Notes under the pieces: generated by a model
Database searches by the model: none
What the model saw: the letters and a program-made list of their open reading frames with translations, nothing else
What the model was told of the DNA's origin: nothing
Shown: piece after piece, positions 22,841-38,749 of the stretch
How the letters are laid out: each line of letters begins with the position of its first letter
Position numbering within the stretch: position 1 is the stretch's first letter
DNA from: Odiellus spinosus
Taxonomy: Eukaryota > Arthropoda > Arachnida > Opiliones > Phalangiidae
Direction: 5' to 3'
Length of the DNA: 64,000 bases
Assembly (NCBI GenBank): GCA_963920705.1
Contig: OY987225.1
Coordinates: 33,643,458 to 33,707,457, forward strand
Program-made: the position numbers and the translations under genes

Positions 22841-25800
22841 TATTTTTTTCCATTTTAATTAAAAGTAGAACCATCAACCAATCAAAACATACCCCACCTT
22901 CGCCTTAAAATCCTGCAACCCATCTCGTCACACGCTCTTTAAATCGCATTAAATATCTTGATTATTTTCACGCCCACAAACATGCGTACAACAGTGCGTG
23001 TTACCGATATTTAAAGAAGCTAAAGGTTGGGAGTTTTTTGATTAGTCGTAGGCTCTGCTTTTAAATTAAAAATCTGAATTTTTTTGCACAATTGGAAAGA
23101 TTCGTGAATGTTTTATAACGCGACAATTATGATTTTTAGCTTAATCGACAAAAACATTAATTTTCCTCTTCACCCTCCCTTTAACTTTTAAGTTCTCTAT
23201 TGAATATCTTTGATTTGTCAGCATCTAAGCAAATTTCGGGTATATTTGTTTGATATATAATATTTGACACGTGATTAGCTCGTGCTGTCAAATCAAAGTG
23301 AAAGAAATCGTCTTTTATAGATAACTTTCTTATTTATTCGTCGATTTTGAAGCCCAGATTAAAGTTTCATCCCAATTATTTTAGACTAAAAATTAATATT
23401 TTCGCGTAAGACTTTCCCTTTAAAAATATATCTAAATTACGTAAATAATTGCAAGAATGATACTCGCGAGTCTCGTAAGCAAACCAGCGTAGGATTTAAT
23501 ATGGGGTCTTTGGCTTTTAGCCATAATGAAAAACACCCTTTTTTTAGCATCGGGCCAAGCCAGCAGGGTGTCCCGGGGAATTTTATTCTAAAGTTAACTC
23601 TCTGCCGATTCACCTTGCTTGGCATTTATAAAAGTCTGGAACTTCGCCGCCAGAGAGTACTTCATTTACTCTATGAAACACACCCACTTTTTCCCCCATA
23701 GACTTAAATCTTTCTATTCCTTGGGTGCGTTCAGTAAGACTTTATGATTTAAGATTAATTTTAAAGATAGTGGAACTAATTGGGTTTTTTAAAATATTTG
23801 CCTCTGTTGGTTTTTGTGATACTTTTCCTTTAAAAAGGTAACGTAATACATCGTACCATATGTGAGTAATCCGAAAACATCACGAGCTAGAGGATAAAAC
23901 TGATCAATAACAATGTTTATATTAAGATTACGTTCAATTTCAGATCAATTTAATATTTTTTTATTCCAAAATATAAATTATACAATGATATTTGATAAAT
24001 AACCCTGGTGATTACATCAAGATCATTTTAGTTATTGTTTCATAGGGGGCAAAATTGCGTAATTAGGGTCGATTCGGTCGAACGAAAGATCAAATCCATA
24101 CATGACTAATCTTAAATAAATTACGCACGCAGACAGTTTCAGTTTTATATTTGAATTCCATCCAATCGTAATTACAAAAAAATTGGAATTTTATATTCAT
24201 AGTTTAAAATACTATGTATACATTGATATTTGATAGGTAAACCTTTTTTCTTGGTGTTTACATCAATGAAATTCGATCTCGTTTTAGGTATTGTTTCATA
24301 ATATCGGGGCAAAATTACGTTTAAATTTTATACCCACGTGTATCTACTTCTTATTGGATGTTTCATGAACCACGTGTTCCAAGGAGAGCCCATTTAAACC
24401 CCCCCTTTTAAATCCCCGACAAGGGAGGAAAATTAGGCCTAAATTTTTTTTTAGGTTTTCATTACGTAAATACCACGTGAGCTCATTTCCTGGTGTCTGC
24501 TTCATGCAGTAGGAAGGGGGTGAGGAAGCGATTCGACATAGGCCTAAATATATCGGGAGGAGGGGGTAGTTATTGCGTGTCTAGCCCTGTGGGTGGCGGC
24601 TTTCCTTTCAGCGTGACCGCCTGGCGTTATCATTGGTTGAAAACGCTCTCGCCACGTCCGTACGTCACGCGGCTTCCTATGCGCCAGCGCTTCCTAAAAC
24701 TGGATTTGCGCCAAAAACAGTGGGGAATCTATTCTATTCAGAAAATGAGATCGGTATATTACGCAGTGCAAAGAAATAACGTGGATATCCTTAAGTTATA
24801 GTTATTTACTGACCGCTAAACCATGCTGGCCGTGTTTTGAAACAATATTTTCCACTAAAACTTCGCCGCAACCAACAATAGGATTATAGAAGCTTCGGAA
24901 TTAACATTAATAGTATGTATGTTTTAAATTCTATATAGCCTAGAGAGTAGAAGCCAAGGCTTGGTTATCTTACCGACGTAACCGACCATACTTAAGTTGT
25001 TTACCAACGCTAAAGGAGTTTAAGGTGGCGTGTTGTGATTAATAATATTCTCAGCACCGGCTTACTTAAGCCTTAGGCCATTGTTTATAATCTAATTCTG
25101 GGTTTAGAAAGGTATGGTTTATCGATTTTTCAGTTTAGCTATAATCAACCCAGGTAAAGTAGTAGTACTCCCTGATGAAATTTAAGCCTCTAACGTATTT
25201 AACACGTGAAATTAAGCAGGTGTTTATGAAGTTTTCGCATAGTTATATAGAGCTCTACGATGCCTTATAAATTTCCATATTTGAAAGTTAAACGTAGCAA
25301 ATTAATGGGCATCAATTTCTGCAAGCCTATTTTGTTTCTCCCTCTTCCCAACTTAAAGAGAAGTCAATACGCTTTGGATATGATCCAATTACTTAATTTG
25401 GACAGAGGAAGACCCAATAAACAGTGGACCACTTAAAGGAGACTTATAGACGCTGCCTATCTGGTTGCTTACTCCCTTAAAGGCCCCTAATGGTGATAAT
25501 AGCCACGTAGATGAGGGTGACATTTTGTGATCTACGAAATCCGGCTCTCTTATTTAAATTAAGATTGATTTTTGGTCGTAGCTCTGGAAGGGAACAGCTT
25601 AGAGCCTTCTTACATATAATAGACACCCATAAATGCCCCCCGAAATTGTTGACTACGGGCCCCTTGATAAGTCTGATAGTGTCGGAGGAAATGACAGATT
25701 TTTGTATTAACAGAGATGTTTGGTTTAGGTAATTGAATTGACCTTGGTGAATTTAATAGTTGGTTTATCTCTACTCTGAAATCATGAAATTGTATTTGAC

Positions 25801-27286
25801 CTTGTAATCATTGTTAACTTTTAAGTAGTAATTTTACCTTTAAGCTGAAATTTATTGAGGAAAAATGGAAAATTTATTGCAAAATAAGCACTCTTACTTT
25901 TAACTTGCTGATTAAACCATATTAAATCATAATTTCGTGAAGACGTCATTCAATTATCTAACCCTAATCTTTGTAGTAATAAATAATGAAGGTTTTTAGT
26001 TATGAAAGGGTTTATGAAAAGTAAACTAAATTTTTTTGGATTTATCTCTAAAACTAGGCCAAGAGAGCGGGTTATAAACTCTCCACAAACCTTTGGATTA
26101 CATAAAGTAATCTGAATGCTTAAAAATTTGATAGTTGGTCATAAATCGGTTGAAGCTGATGATAACCCAACTTCTAGCGTTATTAAATGGTTAAAAATTC
26201 ATTAAATATACTTAATTGCCCCTTTAATCAAGTCGAGGTCGTTATTTTAAAAATATTACGTAAAATTTCGTTTTATAATAGTACTGGGTAATTTTAAATT
26301 TAATTCCAAGGAGAGATAGAATTTCAAATTTTTTATGACGATAGCCTTGACTTTAAATTCTAATTCCAATTAGGTAACTGTTGACGAAAACTGTAGTGTG
26401 CCAAAAGACAATAGAGCAGCTAAACTTACAGGAAAAGTACTTAGCTTAATTTTACGAGCCTAGAAAGTTACTAAGGGAAGTAAAAAGAGTCTGGAAAATA
26501 AATAAAAAACAATTTCTCTTCATTAGAAATATTCTTAACCCTTATCATTCTGTTGTTAATTCCTTATGGACGAAAACGTTTTTTTAAAGGGCAAGTCTGA
26601 TAAAATTATTTATTAATGAAGTTGGTGGGCTACTAACTTTTGGAACCATCTTCCGTGTAGTTAAAAAAAATTAGGTGTATTCGTGCTCTTAATTCGAGGG
26701 GCTGAGACTTAAACAGTGTTCGTACAGACCTGGAGATATTAGGGAATTTGAATGTTGCCAAAAAATCAGGCTAATTCTTAAAAGTTTAACGTTAATCAAT
26801 GCGAGTACTTATTTTAAAACTGAAGCCTGATTTGAAGTACTGATCTGGCAATTACATTAGCCCTTTAAAAAATTATATTTAAATTTAATTTTTGTAGGAG
26901 GCTAATTCTTTAGGGCTTATAATATACCAGACCATCTAGCTTTGTTAAATAATACTTAGAATGTAGATAATTTGTTAATTACGATATAATCTCTCTCGTC
27001 GTTTGCCACGAGACTCTCGGATGATACTTTTTAGGTTAGAATTTGAAATATTTCATACTTGATGATAAAAATTGTCGGAAGTTTTTCGTTAACAAGGTCG
27101 ATAAACCGAGTACCCCCTGGTATCATTGCTTATTTTATCTCTCTAACGGAAGTGGATTAGTTATTAAAATTAGCCGTACTTATAATATAATGGCGGATTT
27201 AATTTGTGGCACTAGTTGTCACCTCATGAAACTGTAATTGGTAGTTTTATTTTCATTTATATATTTCATTGATTTAGTTTAATAGT

Positions 27287-27314
27287 TTGTTTATTATTAT
27301 TATTATTATTATTT
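27287..27314. repeat. TTA microsatellite
   Basis: An uninterrupted run of about eight TTA units (TTATTATTATTATTATT...) directly followed by an A-rich stretch. A similar short run is at about 61838-61855. Confidence 0.8.
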
Positions 27315-27663
27315 AAAGAAAAAAAAACGGAAATTTTCTATGCCCTGGTGAGTTTTTAGTTCCTGAAAGGAACTATTACCGGTTGTTGACGCAATGAATA
27401 CCATAGTTTTGCCTATTTCCTCAAATTTGAAAATAGAAAAATTGAGGTTAAGAGAATTTAACGTTCGCTTGGTTTTGCTTTCGTTTTCAATTTCGGATAT
27501 TTTAATTCTTAGTTGTAAACATAAAGTTTGATTAACGGAAAAATTTAGTTCTGTTCAGTTGATAAAGTCCAAATGCAATTATAAATAATATTAACCTAAC
27601 CTAACATTATATAACCCTCTCAGCCTCGTGTAGTTTTTCTCAAATTGAGAGGAACTCCCTTAA

Positions 27664-27945
27664 AGACCCTATCTGCCTTTAAAATCATTTAACCTTAACC
27701 TTAACCTTACCAAAAAAAGTTAGTCTGATCTGACGAGGTCCTCAAGAACACTACAAAAGTCTAAAGACTTCCCCAAGTCTTCTTGACATAATGAGACTTA
27801 CCCAAGACTACGTAAGACACTCAAAGACTTACCCAAGACCTCTTAAGACTAACGGTACGCACGCAACCTAGCTTTGACTGTACAATTTGTTATGGTCAAC
27901 GTCGTCTGCCAAGGAGCTTTAAAAAAAAAAGGCAAAATAGTACCT
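27664..27945. mobile_element. TTAA-type MITE, family B, copy 2
   Basis: Begins AGACCCTATCTGCC after TTAA (27660-27663) and ends ATAGTACCT before TTAA (27946-27949). The conserved core AGCTTTGACTGTACAATTTG and GTCGTCTGCC lies at about 27870-27910. The left half has been enlarged by short repeats (TTAACC, and CCAAGACT/AAGACTTACCCAAGA). Confidence 0.65.
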
Positions 27946-28161
27946 TTAAGAAAGTGGTTATTCTCATGGGTTTCTAAACTTTTCACTGGGTGACTTAGTT
28001 TAAATTATAATTAAAAATGGTTAGTATTATTGTTTTGACATTGAATTCTAGCGAAAATTTCGTTTTAAGTTGGTGGAAACAATTGATTTGTACAAATCTG
28101 AAGTATCAAGGTATTATAATGTTGAGAAAAATAGCATTTTGAGGCATGATTATGATTTTAA

Positions 28162-28290
28162 AGAACCTATCTAGAATTTGCCCCTTGAAAATAATCTTAC
28201 GCACAGACAGCCATAGCTTTGACTGCGCAATTTATGCCCAACGTCTTGTGCTAAGGAAGAAAAGGCGATTTTTAAAGGTGGATAGTCCCT
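28162..28290. mobile_element. TTAA-type MITE, family B, copy 3
   Basis: Begins AGAACCTATCT after TTAA and ends GGATAGTCCCT before TTAA (28291-28294). The core TAGCTTTGACTGCGCAATTT matches copies 1 and 2. It lies only about 220 bp from copy 2, so the family may insert in clusters. Confidence 0.65.
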
Positions 28291-30481
28291 TTAAAGACAA
28301 GTAAAAGAAAGGAGACTTAATTTTTAAAACTTTGGGCTTACAAATGCTATACTTTGTTGCGCGTATAATTATCAGTTGATTTATTGGAAAAACCTTTAAA
28401 TATATCGGAGACATTGATTATTCTAAATGTCATGACATTTTGTTTAATATTAATATTTATTTGAAGGTTAGGTTATAACTATATATATATATATTCTAAT
28501 TTGCATTTATACTTAATAATATGGGAAACTTTTAAAAAAAAAACTCCGTTAAGCAAAGCCCAATTCAAATTCTACGTAATTGAGGTATTGAATATTTATT
28601 AGTATAGATTAAGTTATGACTATTAGGCAGGATTTAATCTCGTCGTAGGGTTTTTTGAATCAATTATTCCTGAATTGGAACTCGATAAGATGGAGTATTT
28701 AATTTCTATTACTATTGACCCCTTTTGTTATTTGGGATTAGTTACAATAACATCCATTAGTCTCTTTCAATCGATATTTACCCGTTAATCTTTCATTTAT
28801 CCTTAGGTAAACTCCGCATTTACTGTTTACTCTTAAGGGCTAATATGACAATTCTCGAAATAAAACATCTACCTATAGATATAAATATAACTTTGGGCAA
28901 TTAAAGGGGAACAGACAAATATATTTGGTGGAAAAAAACCTAAATTACTCTACAATTCCTATTTCTTTTGACAAGGAAACACTTAGCGACATCGTTTCGA
29001 AGTTTAAAGTTCTACTAATAAACTTCAAATTCAATCTTATATGCGTAATTCTCTAAAATTAATGCAAAATTACAATAAACTCTTTTTGACCAGTATGTTT
29101 GAATCTTGAGGAAAGGTGTGGTCGAATTATTGCGCAATTTGTAGATCCGCCAGAAAGTTATTTGGAATCGGTTGTTTGTCTCGATTCTTTTAATGATCGT
29201 GTTTAATAATCCTTATTGCTTAGGATATCTCTATTTCCTAGTAAGTACTGATAAATCAAAAACAATTTTAATTAGAGTTAAATAAAAAATTCATTATGAG
29301 CAATCAATCATATGATTCCAGTTAACCGATTGTTTTTACTGGACAAAACAAGAATCCCATTAGATTTTAAAATCAGGTTCTTACTAGAGAATTGCTCTTT
29401 TTACGCTGTACCGGTACTTATTACAAAATAAAAGTACCCTTAGGGAAAAAATTAATTTTTACATACTAGTTTTCTCGATGAGAATCAGAAAAATAAATCT
29501 ACCAGGAAAGTTCTTTACTAAAAAAATCCTTCCCTGTTGAAACAACTCGTGCTTTTTTGAACCTGTTTATTTTTTGATGCACTTCGATGGCCTTGAAATT
29601 GCCACGTGAATTAGTGAAATGGTCGGTTACGCAAGGCTATCTTTTACTCTGAGAAATTGGCACCTGGGAGAATCTGTTTTAATATTGAAATTTCTCTCTT
29701 TAGTTGTCTGGGTTCATTTTTTTTTATCGCGGTTGATTGTCTCAAAAAGCTTCTTTAAATTTATTTATTTGAGGTAGATCTGTCTCGTTGAATAAAGACC
29801 AAATGCAACTCCGTAGAGTTTAAAAACACTGTGTAAAATGAAGAGTTAAGTTTGAGATGCTTTAATTCATGGTAATATTCTGCGCAAATAGTTTTAAAAT
29901 TTGATTTAATAATTTCCTCGTATTTTAATTTGAATTTTTAATTGGGATAATTTTGTCTCGTTGCATTCCCCCTTTAGATATAATGATTAAGTTATTCACT
30001 TATTTTTCTCGGATAATGGAAAGTTTCCTTTATCAGAGTTCTTTTTGTCTTTTAAGAGATTGTTAAGAATTAAACCTCCGTAAATTTATGACTTCCCAAT
30101 TTTCTCTTTGAGGAAAACAATCTAAGCGATTCAAATGTTTACTCTTTTGTGCCTTAAATTAAGTATGTAAATTAATGTTTATCGAGGTAAATCCTCCTAC
30201 TTTATATAATAATCTTTTTATAATCTCTAAATCGTTGAGACTTGAGAGTCACCTGATCCCGCTGATATTAAATATAGCCTTTGACACGTCGAAAACTATA
30301 GTGATAACGATATTACCTTATACATTAAATTTATCTTCATTTTCTTCGAAGGTCATTTATCGTAATCTCGCGACCTATTTTGCTAGTATTAATCTAACTT
30401 TTCCACCTTTGTTCTTTTTATTTATAGTAAAAGTAACATTTGCCCGCATTTTTGGTGAATAAAGAAAAATTAATCCTAAAA

Positions 30482-35531
<5,050 letters not shown>

Positions 35532-37900
35532 TGAAAAAATTTTTTTTTCGTTTCCTTGCGGTAACTAATTTAGTATATTATTATTAAAAACAAAAACCTA
35601 AATCCGAAAGGGGAAATTGCCGCGATAAACCAGAGATATGTATAATAAAACCAATATTCCTTCTTCATTGTACGATGATCCAACTTTGGGCTTCATTATT
35701 ATCCCCCCTTTATATACCGTACGGTTTAATTTACCAACGGCGTAAAAAAAAACATGTTATTATATCATCTTCGTTAAAAAAAACTTTAAATCCCCCCCAT
35801 CATCTCTCGAACACAACAAAAAACAAATTCCTAAGTGGTAGCTAACGTAACAATTTTGAGATTAAATTTATTGTTAATTTTTTATTTCTAATTTAATGAA
35901 GTTTAGTACGATAATTTTTTTCCTTTTAGTTAATTAAAAACGCCAGAAAGTTAAATTTATAATTGGCATTATACTAAGAGTTAGTGATGGTTACGTAGAG
36001 GTTTTGCCGATATTGAAGTTTAACGGATATATAAATTCTTCCGAGTATAGATGGCTCTGATATTAAATGAAGTGCGATTTTTCTAAAATAGATGGCGCTG
36101 TTTTTAATAAAAATTTGTTTTCTGATGAAGATGGCGCTGATATTTTCTGAAAAATGAGTTTTTAGCACTTAAAACATCAAAAAGAAAGTTTTTCAGCTCA
36201 AATTTAAATTTCGTTTAGAAATTAAATTTTCCTACCAAAAATTCTATAAATAAAGTCATACCAGGATTGGTTTTGATTTATAAATCTTGTGATATCAGTT
36301 AGACCTTATCGGTATCGACCAACACTAATTTTTTTTATATTTGGCATTATACCAAGAGTTTCAAAAAACCTTACTGCGATAATTTAATTTTTGCTCGATA
36401 AATTAATTCTTGGTTTTAATCTTCTAAATTTATTAACAAAAAAAATTAAGCGGGAAAATAAAAATGGCGGGAAAAGTAAAAAATGTGATATTTTTGTACT
36501 TGTACAATCTAACGATAAAAAAAACCTGTATAACTGTGAGGGAAATTAAAAAATAGACCAAAAATATACCTGATGATGAATATTAAGTTTGGTGCACGAA
36601 ATACGCGAGAGATGAATAAAAAAAAAACAATTGCCTTTCTAAAAAAAAAATTAAAGAAAAAGACATTTGCGGGTTTCCAGTTTTCCAAATGTGGAGAAAA
36701 ATTATGGTGGTAACGTAACGTAGCTTCAGAAAATTTAATCCATTAAGAAAAAACACGGTTTAACTTCCTTGTTGACCATCACAACAATTATTAACCGTAA
36801 TCAAAAGAAAACCATTCAAAAATGTGGTTTACGTAATGTTAACCACATTTTTTAAAAAAGGAAATAGTGTAATTAAACTAATTCAACCTAAAAAAAGGTT
36901 TAAGGTTTGTATTTAAATAGTGGTACAGTTTTATCCCATTCCAAATTTAAAAATGTGAGACTGTTTACGCGAATTACAAAAAAAAAAATGAAATTTTTCA
37001 GCCACTGCGTTGTTGCGACGTAAAAATGAAGTTTTCCCTTCAATGTTGGCTTTAAGGGGAAGATAATTTATGCGTGAAAGAAATAGAATGTTTGAAAGTA
37101 TATTAATTCTATATATATAAATATAAAATATAAAAAAAATAAAATAAAAATTAAGTTAATAATCTTCTTGTAGCGCATTTATCGACCAAATTATCCCCTG
37201 GTGGTAAATTTTCTGCACTATAATCAGTAATAACAAATGCGTAACAATCGCGCTTCGCTGTAGACACAGGTAATTACAAAAAAAAAAAAACCTTTTTCCA
37301 AATTGGGTGTTTTTCCACCGAGATATCTAATTAGTTTTGACTAATGTTTAATTATACTTGAATAAGCTAACTTTTCTATCTTTCTTTTAATCTAGCTAAG
37401 GAAAGTAAGCGTATCATAACACGCCTTTTTTCACCCCTTGAACAAATAAGATAATGAAAAATCTATCCCTTTAATTATTTAAATATTAAATTGTAAAAAT
37501 GTTTAGCATCATGAATGCATTTTTGTAATTTTTAGAGCTATGTAAAAGGCCTTGTTAGTGGTTTGTATCGTTTTTTAAAACAAAAAAAATAGGGGTTTAT
37601 TTAAAAAAAGATGAAACAATTAAGAGGGATTGTAAAATTTTGTTAAATTAAAAAAGTGTAAAAAGAATTGAAGTACATAATTTATTACAGATTTAATATT
37701 ATGCGCGAACAAAAACAGGTATTACCCTCTCATCCACATTTGGTATTATTAATATAATTATTTTTGTAAAATTTGACGGAGGTATACATAAAATAATAAA
37801 TATTTGGCAGGCTTCACGAGGAGGAGGCCGATCTTATTTTCCTTAGGCGAAACAGCGTTGGAAAGAAGTTACATGTTTTTCATTTAGGAATAAATTAAAG
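35532..37900. other. Intergenic, AT-rich; ACSL 3' UTR and spacer
   Basis: The proximal part should be the ACSL 3' UTR (AATAAA near 35644). Between 36045 and 36150 three short blocks repeat GATGGCKCTGATATT with TTCTGAA-type spacers. The rest is homopolymer-rich sequence in which I see no gene or RNA. Confidence 0.5.
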
Positions 37901-37959
37901 CAAATTGTCCACCATTTTTAAATTTCGCGGAATTTCTTTTGAGTTCCAAGATTGTTTTT

Positions 37960-38243
37960 GTACCAATCAGCGTCCTCGAACATTAATGGCGCCACTAATA
38001 TCACGTGATAGCGCGAAGTCCAATCAAATGATTGCGGCCTCTCCCTCATATCATATCCTCGAGGACGCCATTTTCAGCCGTTGTACGGTTGTAATAAATT
38101 AGTGAAAGTTCTTTGTCAGATCTGCCGGTGTTAATTGCGAAAGCCTGTGTAAGGGCGGTTTTTGCCAAATTTCATTACTCTTAATCGTGTTCTTTTATTT
38201 AAAAACTAATTAAATCGTTGTTCGAGTCGTGTCGGTGCATATT
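37960..38243 (+). promoter_or_regulatory. Promoter and leader exon of the RGG-rich gene
   Basis: A CpG-richer stretch with two CCAATCA boxes (37963-37969 and 38020-38026) and the E-box CACGTG (38002-38007), followed by sequence ending at a good donor (ATT|GTAAGT at 38244). The ATG of the next gene sits five bases after an acceptor (GTAG at 38741-38744), so a leader exon ending at 38243 fits. The start site is inferred. Confidence 0.45.
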
Positions 38244-38527
38244 GTAAGTTTTATTACCCTTTTTACTGCTTGAAATATTTGTATACTTCTTATTTACTAT
38301 TTTCATTGTTATTGTCAAGCCTTGGTCTTAGATTATCCCTTTTTTATCCTATTAAAAATTAAATCTAGGCCTGGTTTATATTTTATACCCTCTAAATTTA
38401 GTTGGGGCTTTGGATATTCTTGTATATTAATCTCTTTATTTACATAAATAATTAAGGGATATCAAGGGCTCCTTTTTAAAAATTAAAAACGACTTATAGG
38501 TAGTCCAGTTGAATAGGTGGTTTACAG

Positions 38528-38571
38528 CATGGATTAAACAGTAGCTTCGTGAAGCTACTGATTAATCCATG
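38528..38571. repeat. 44-bp near-perfect hairpin flanked by TTTACAG repeats
   Basis: Arms of 21 bp (CATGGATTAAACAGTAGCTTC is one base over the quoted limit, so see 38528-38548) pair with 38551-38571 with one mismatch and a 2-base centre. TTTACAG directly repeats at 38521-38527 and 38572-38578. It lies in the presumed leader intron of the RGG-rich gene. Confidence 0.8.
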
Positions 38572-38749
38572 TTTACAGCGAATTCGACTTGATGCTCTAG
38601 AGTGGTATATTTTACTTGATAAGTTAGAGCATTGTTTTTTTAAGTTCCACTAGAAAAATCAATTTTTCCTGATATATTTAATATGTACTAGTTCAAGAAT
38701 ACTCTTGTTATTTTATTCTAACTCTTGTTACATATATGATGTAGGAAAC

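Larger units (their letters stand above)
19249..30427. other. Long gene-poor interval; probable ACSL 5' intron region
   Basis: No conserved coding exon is recognisable across 11 kb. A GC-richer stretch (about 19256-19510) beside the TIR element, a TATAAAA motif at 23625-23634 and a CpG-rich island (about 24490-24760, with TACGTCACGC and an inverted CCAAT) are the only promoter-like spots. A well-formed small exon is seen at 19930-19984. The remainder holds MITEs, a 40-bp tandem repeat, a 17-base G run at 22426-22442 and an imperfect duplication of about 240 bp (roughly 23930-24330). Because the ACSL coding start follows a splice acceptor at 30427, some of this interval is likely its first intron. 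Confidence 0.45.

Noticed and set aside
24493-24801. 102-codon open frame in a CpG-rich stretch
   Set aside because: No protein motif or splice structure; the stretch is better explained as a promoter-like or repeat-derived GC-rich island.
37905-38102. 65-codon frame before the RGG-rich gene
   Set aside because: It overlaps CCAAT and E-box promoter sequence and has no recognisable product.
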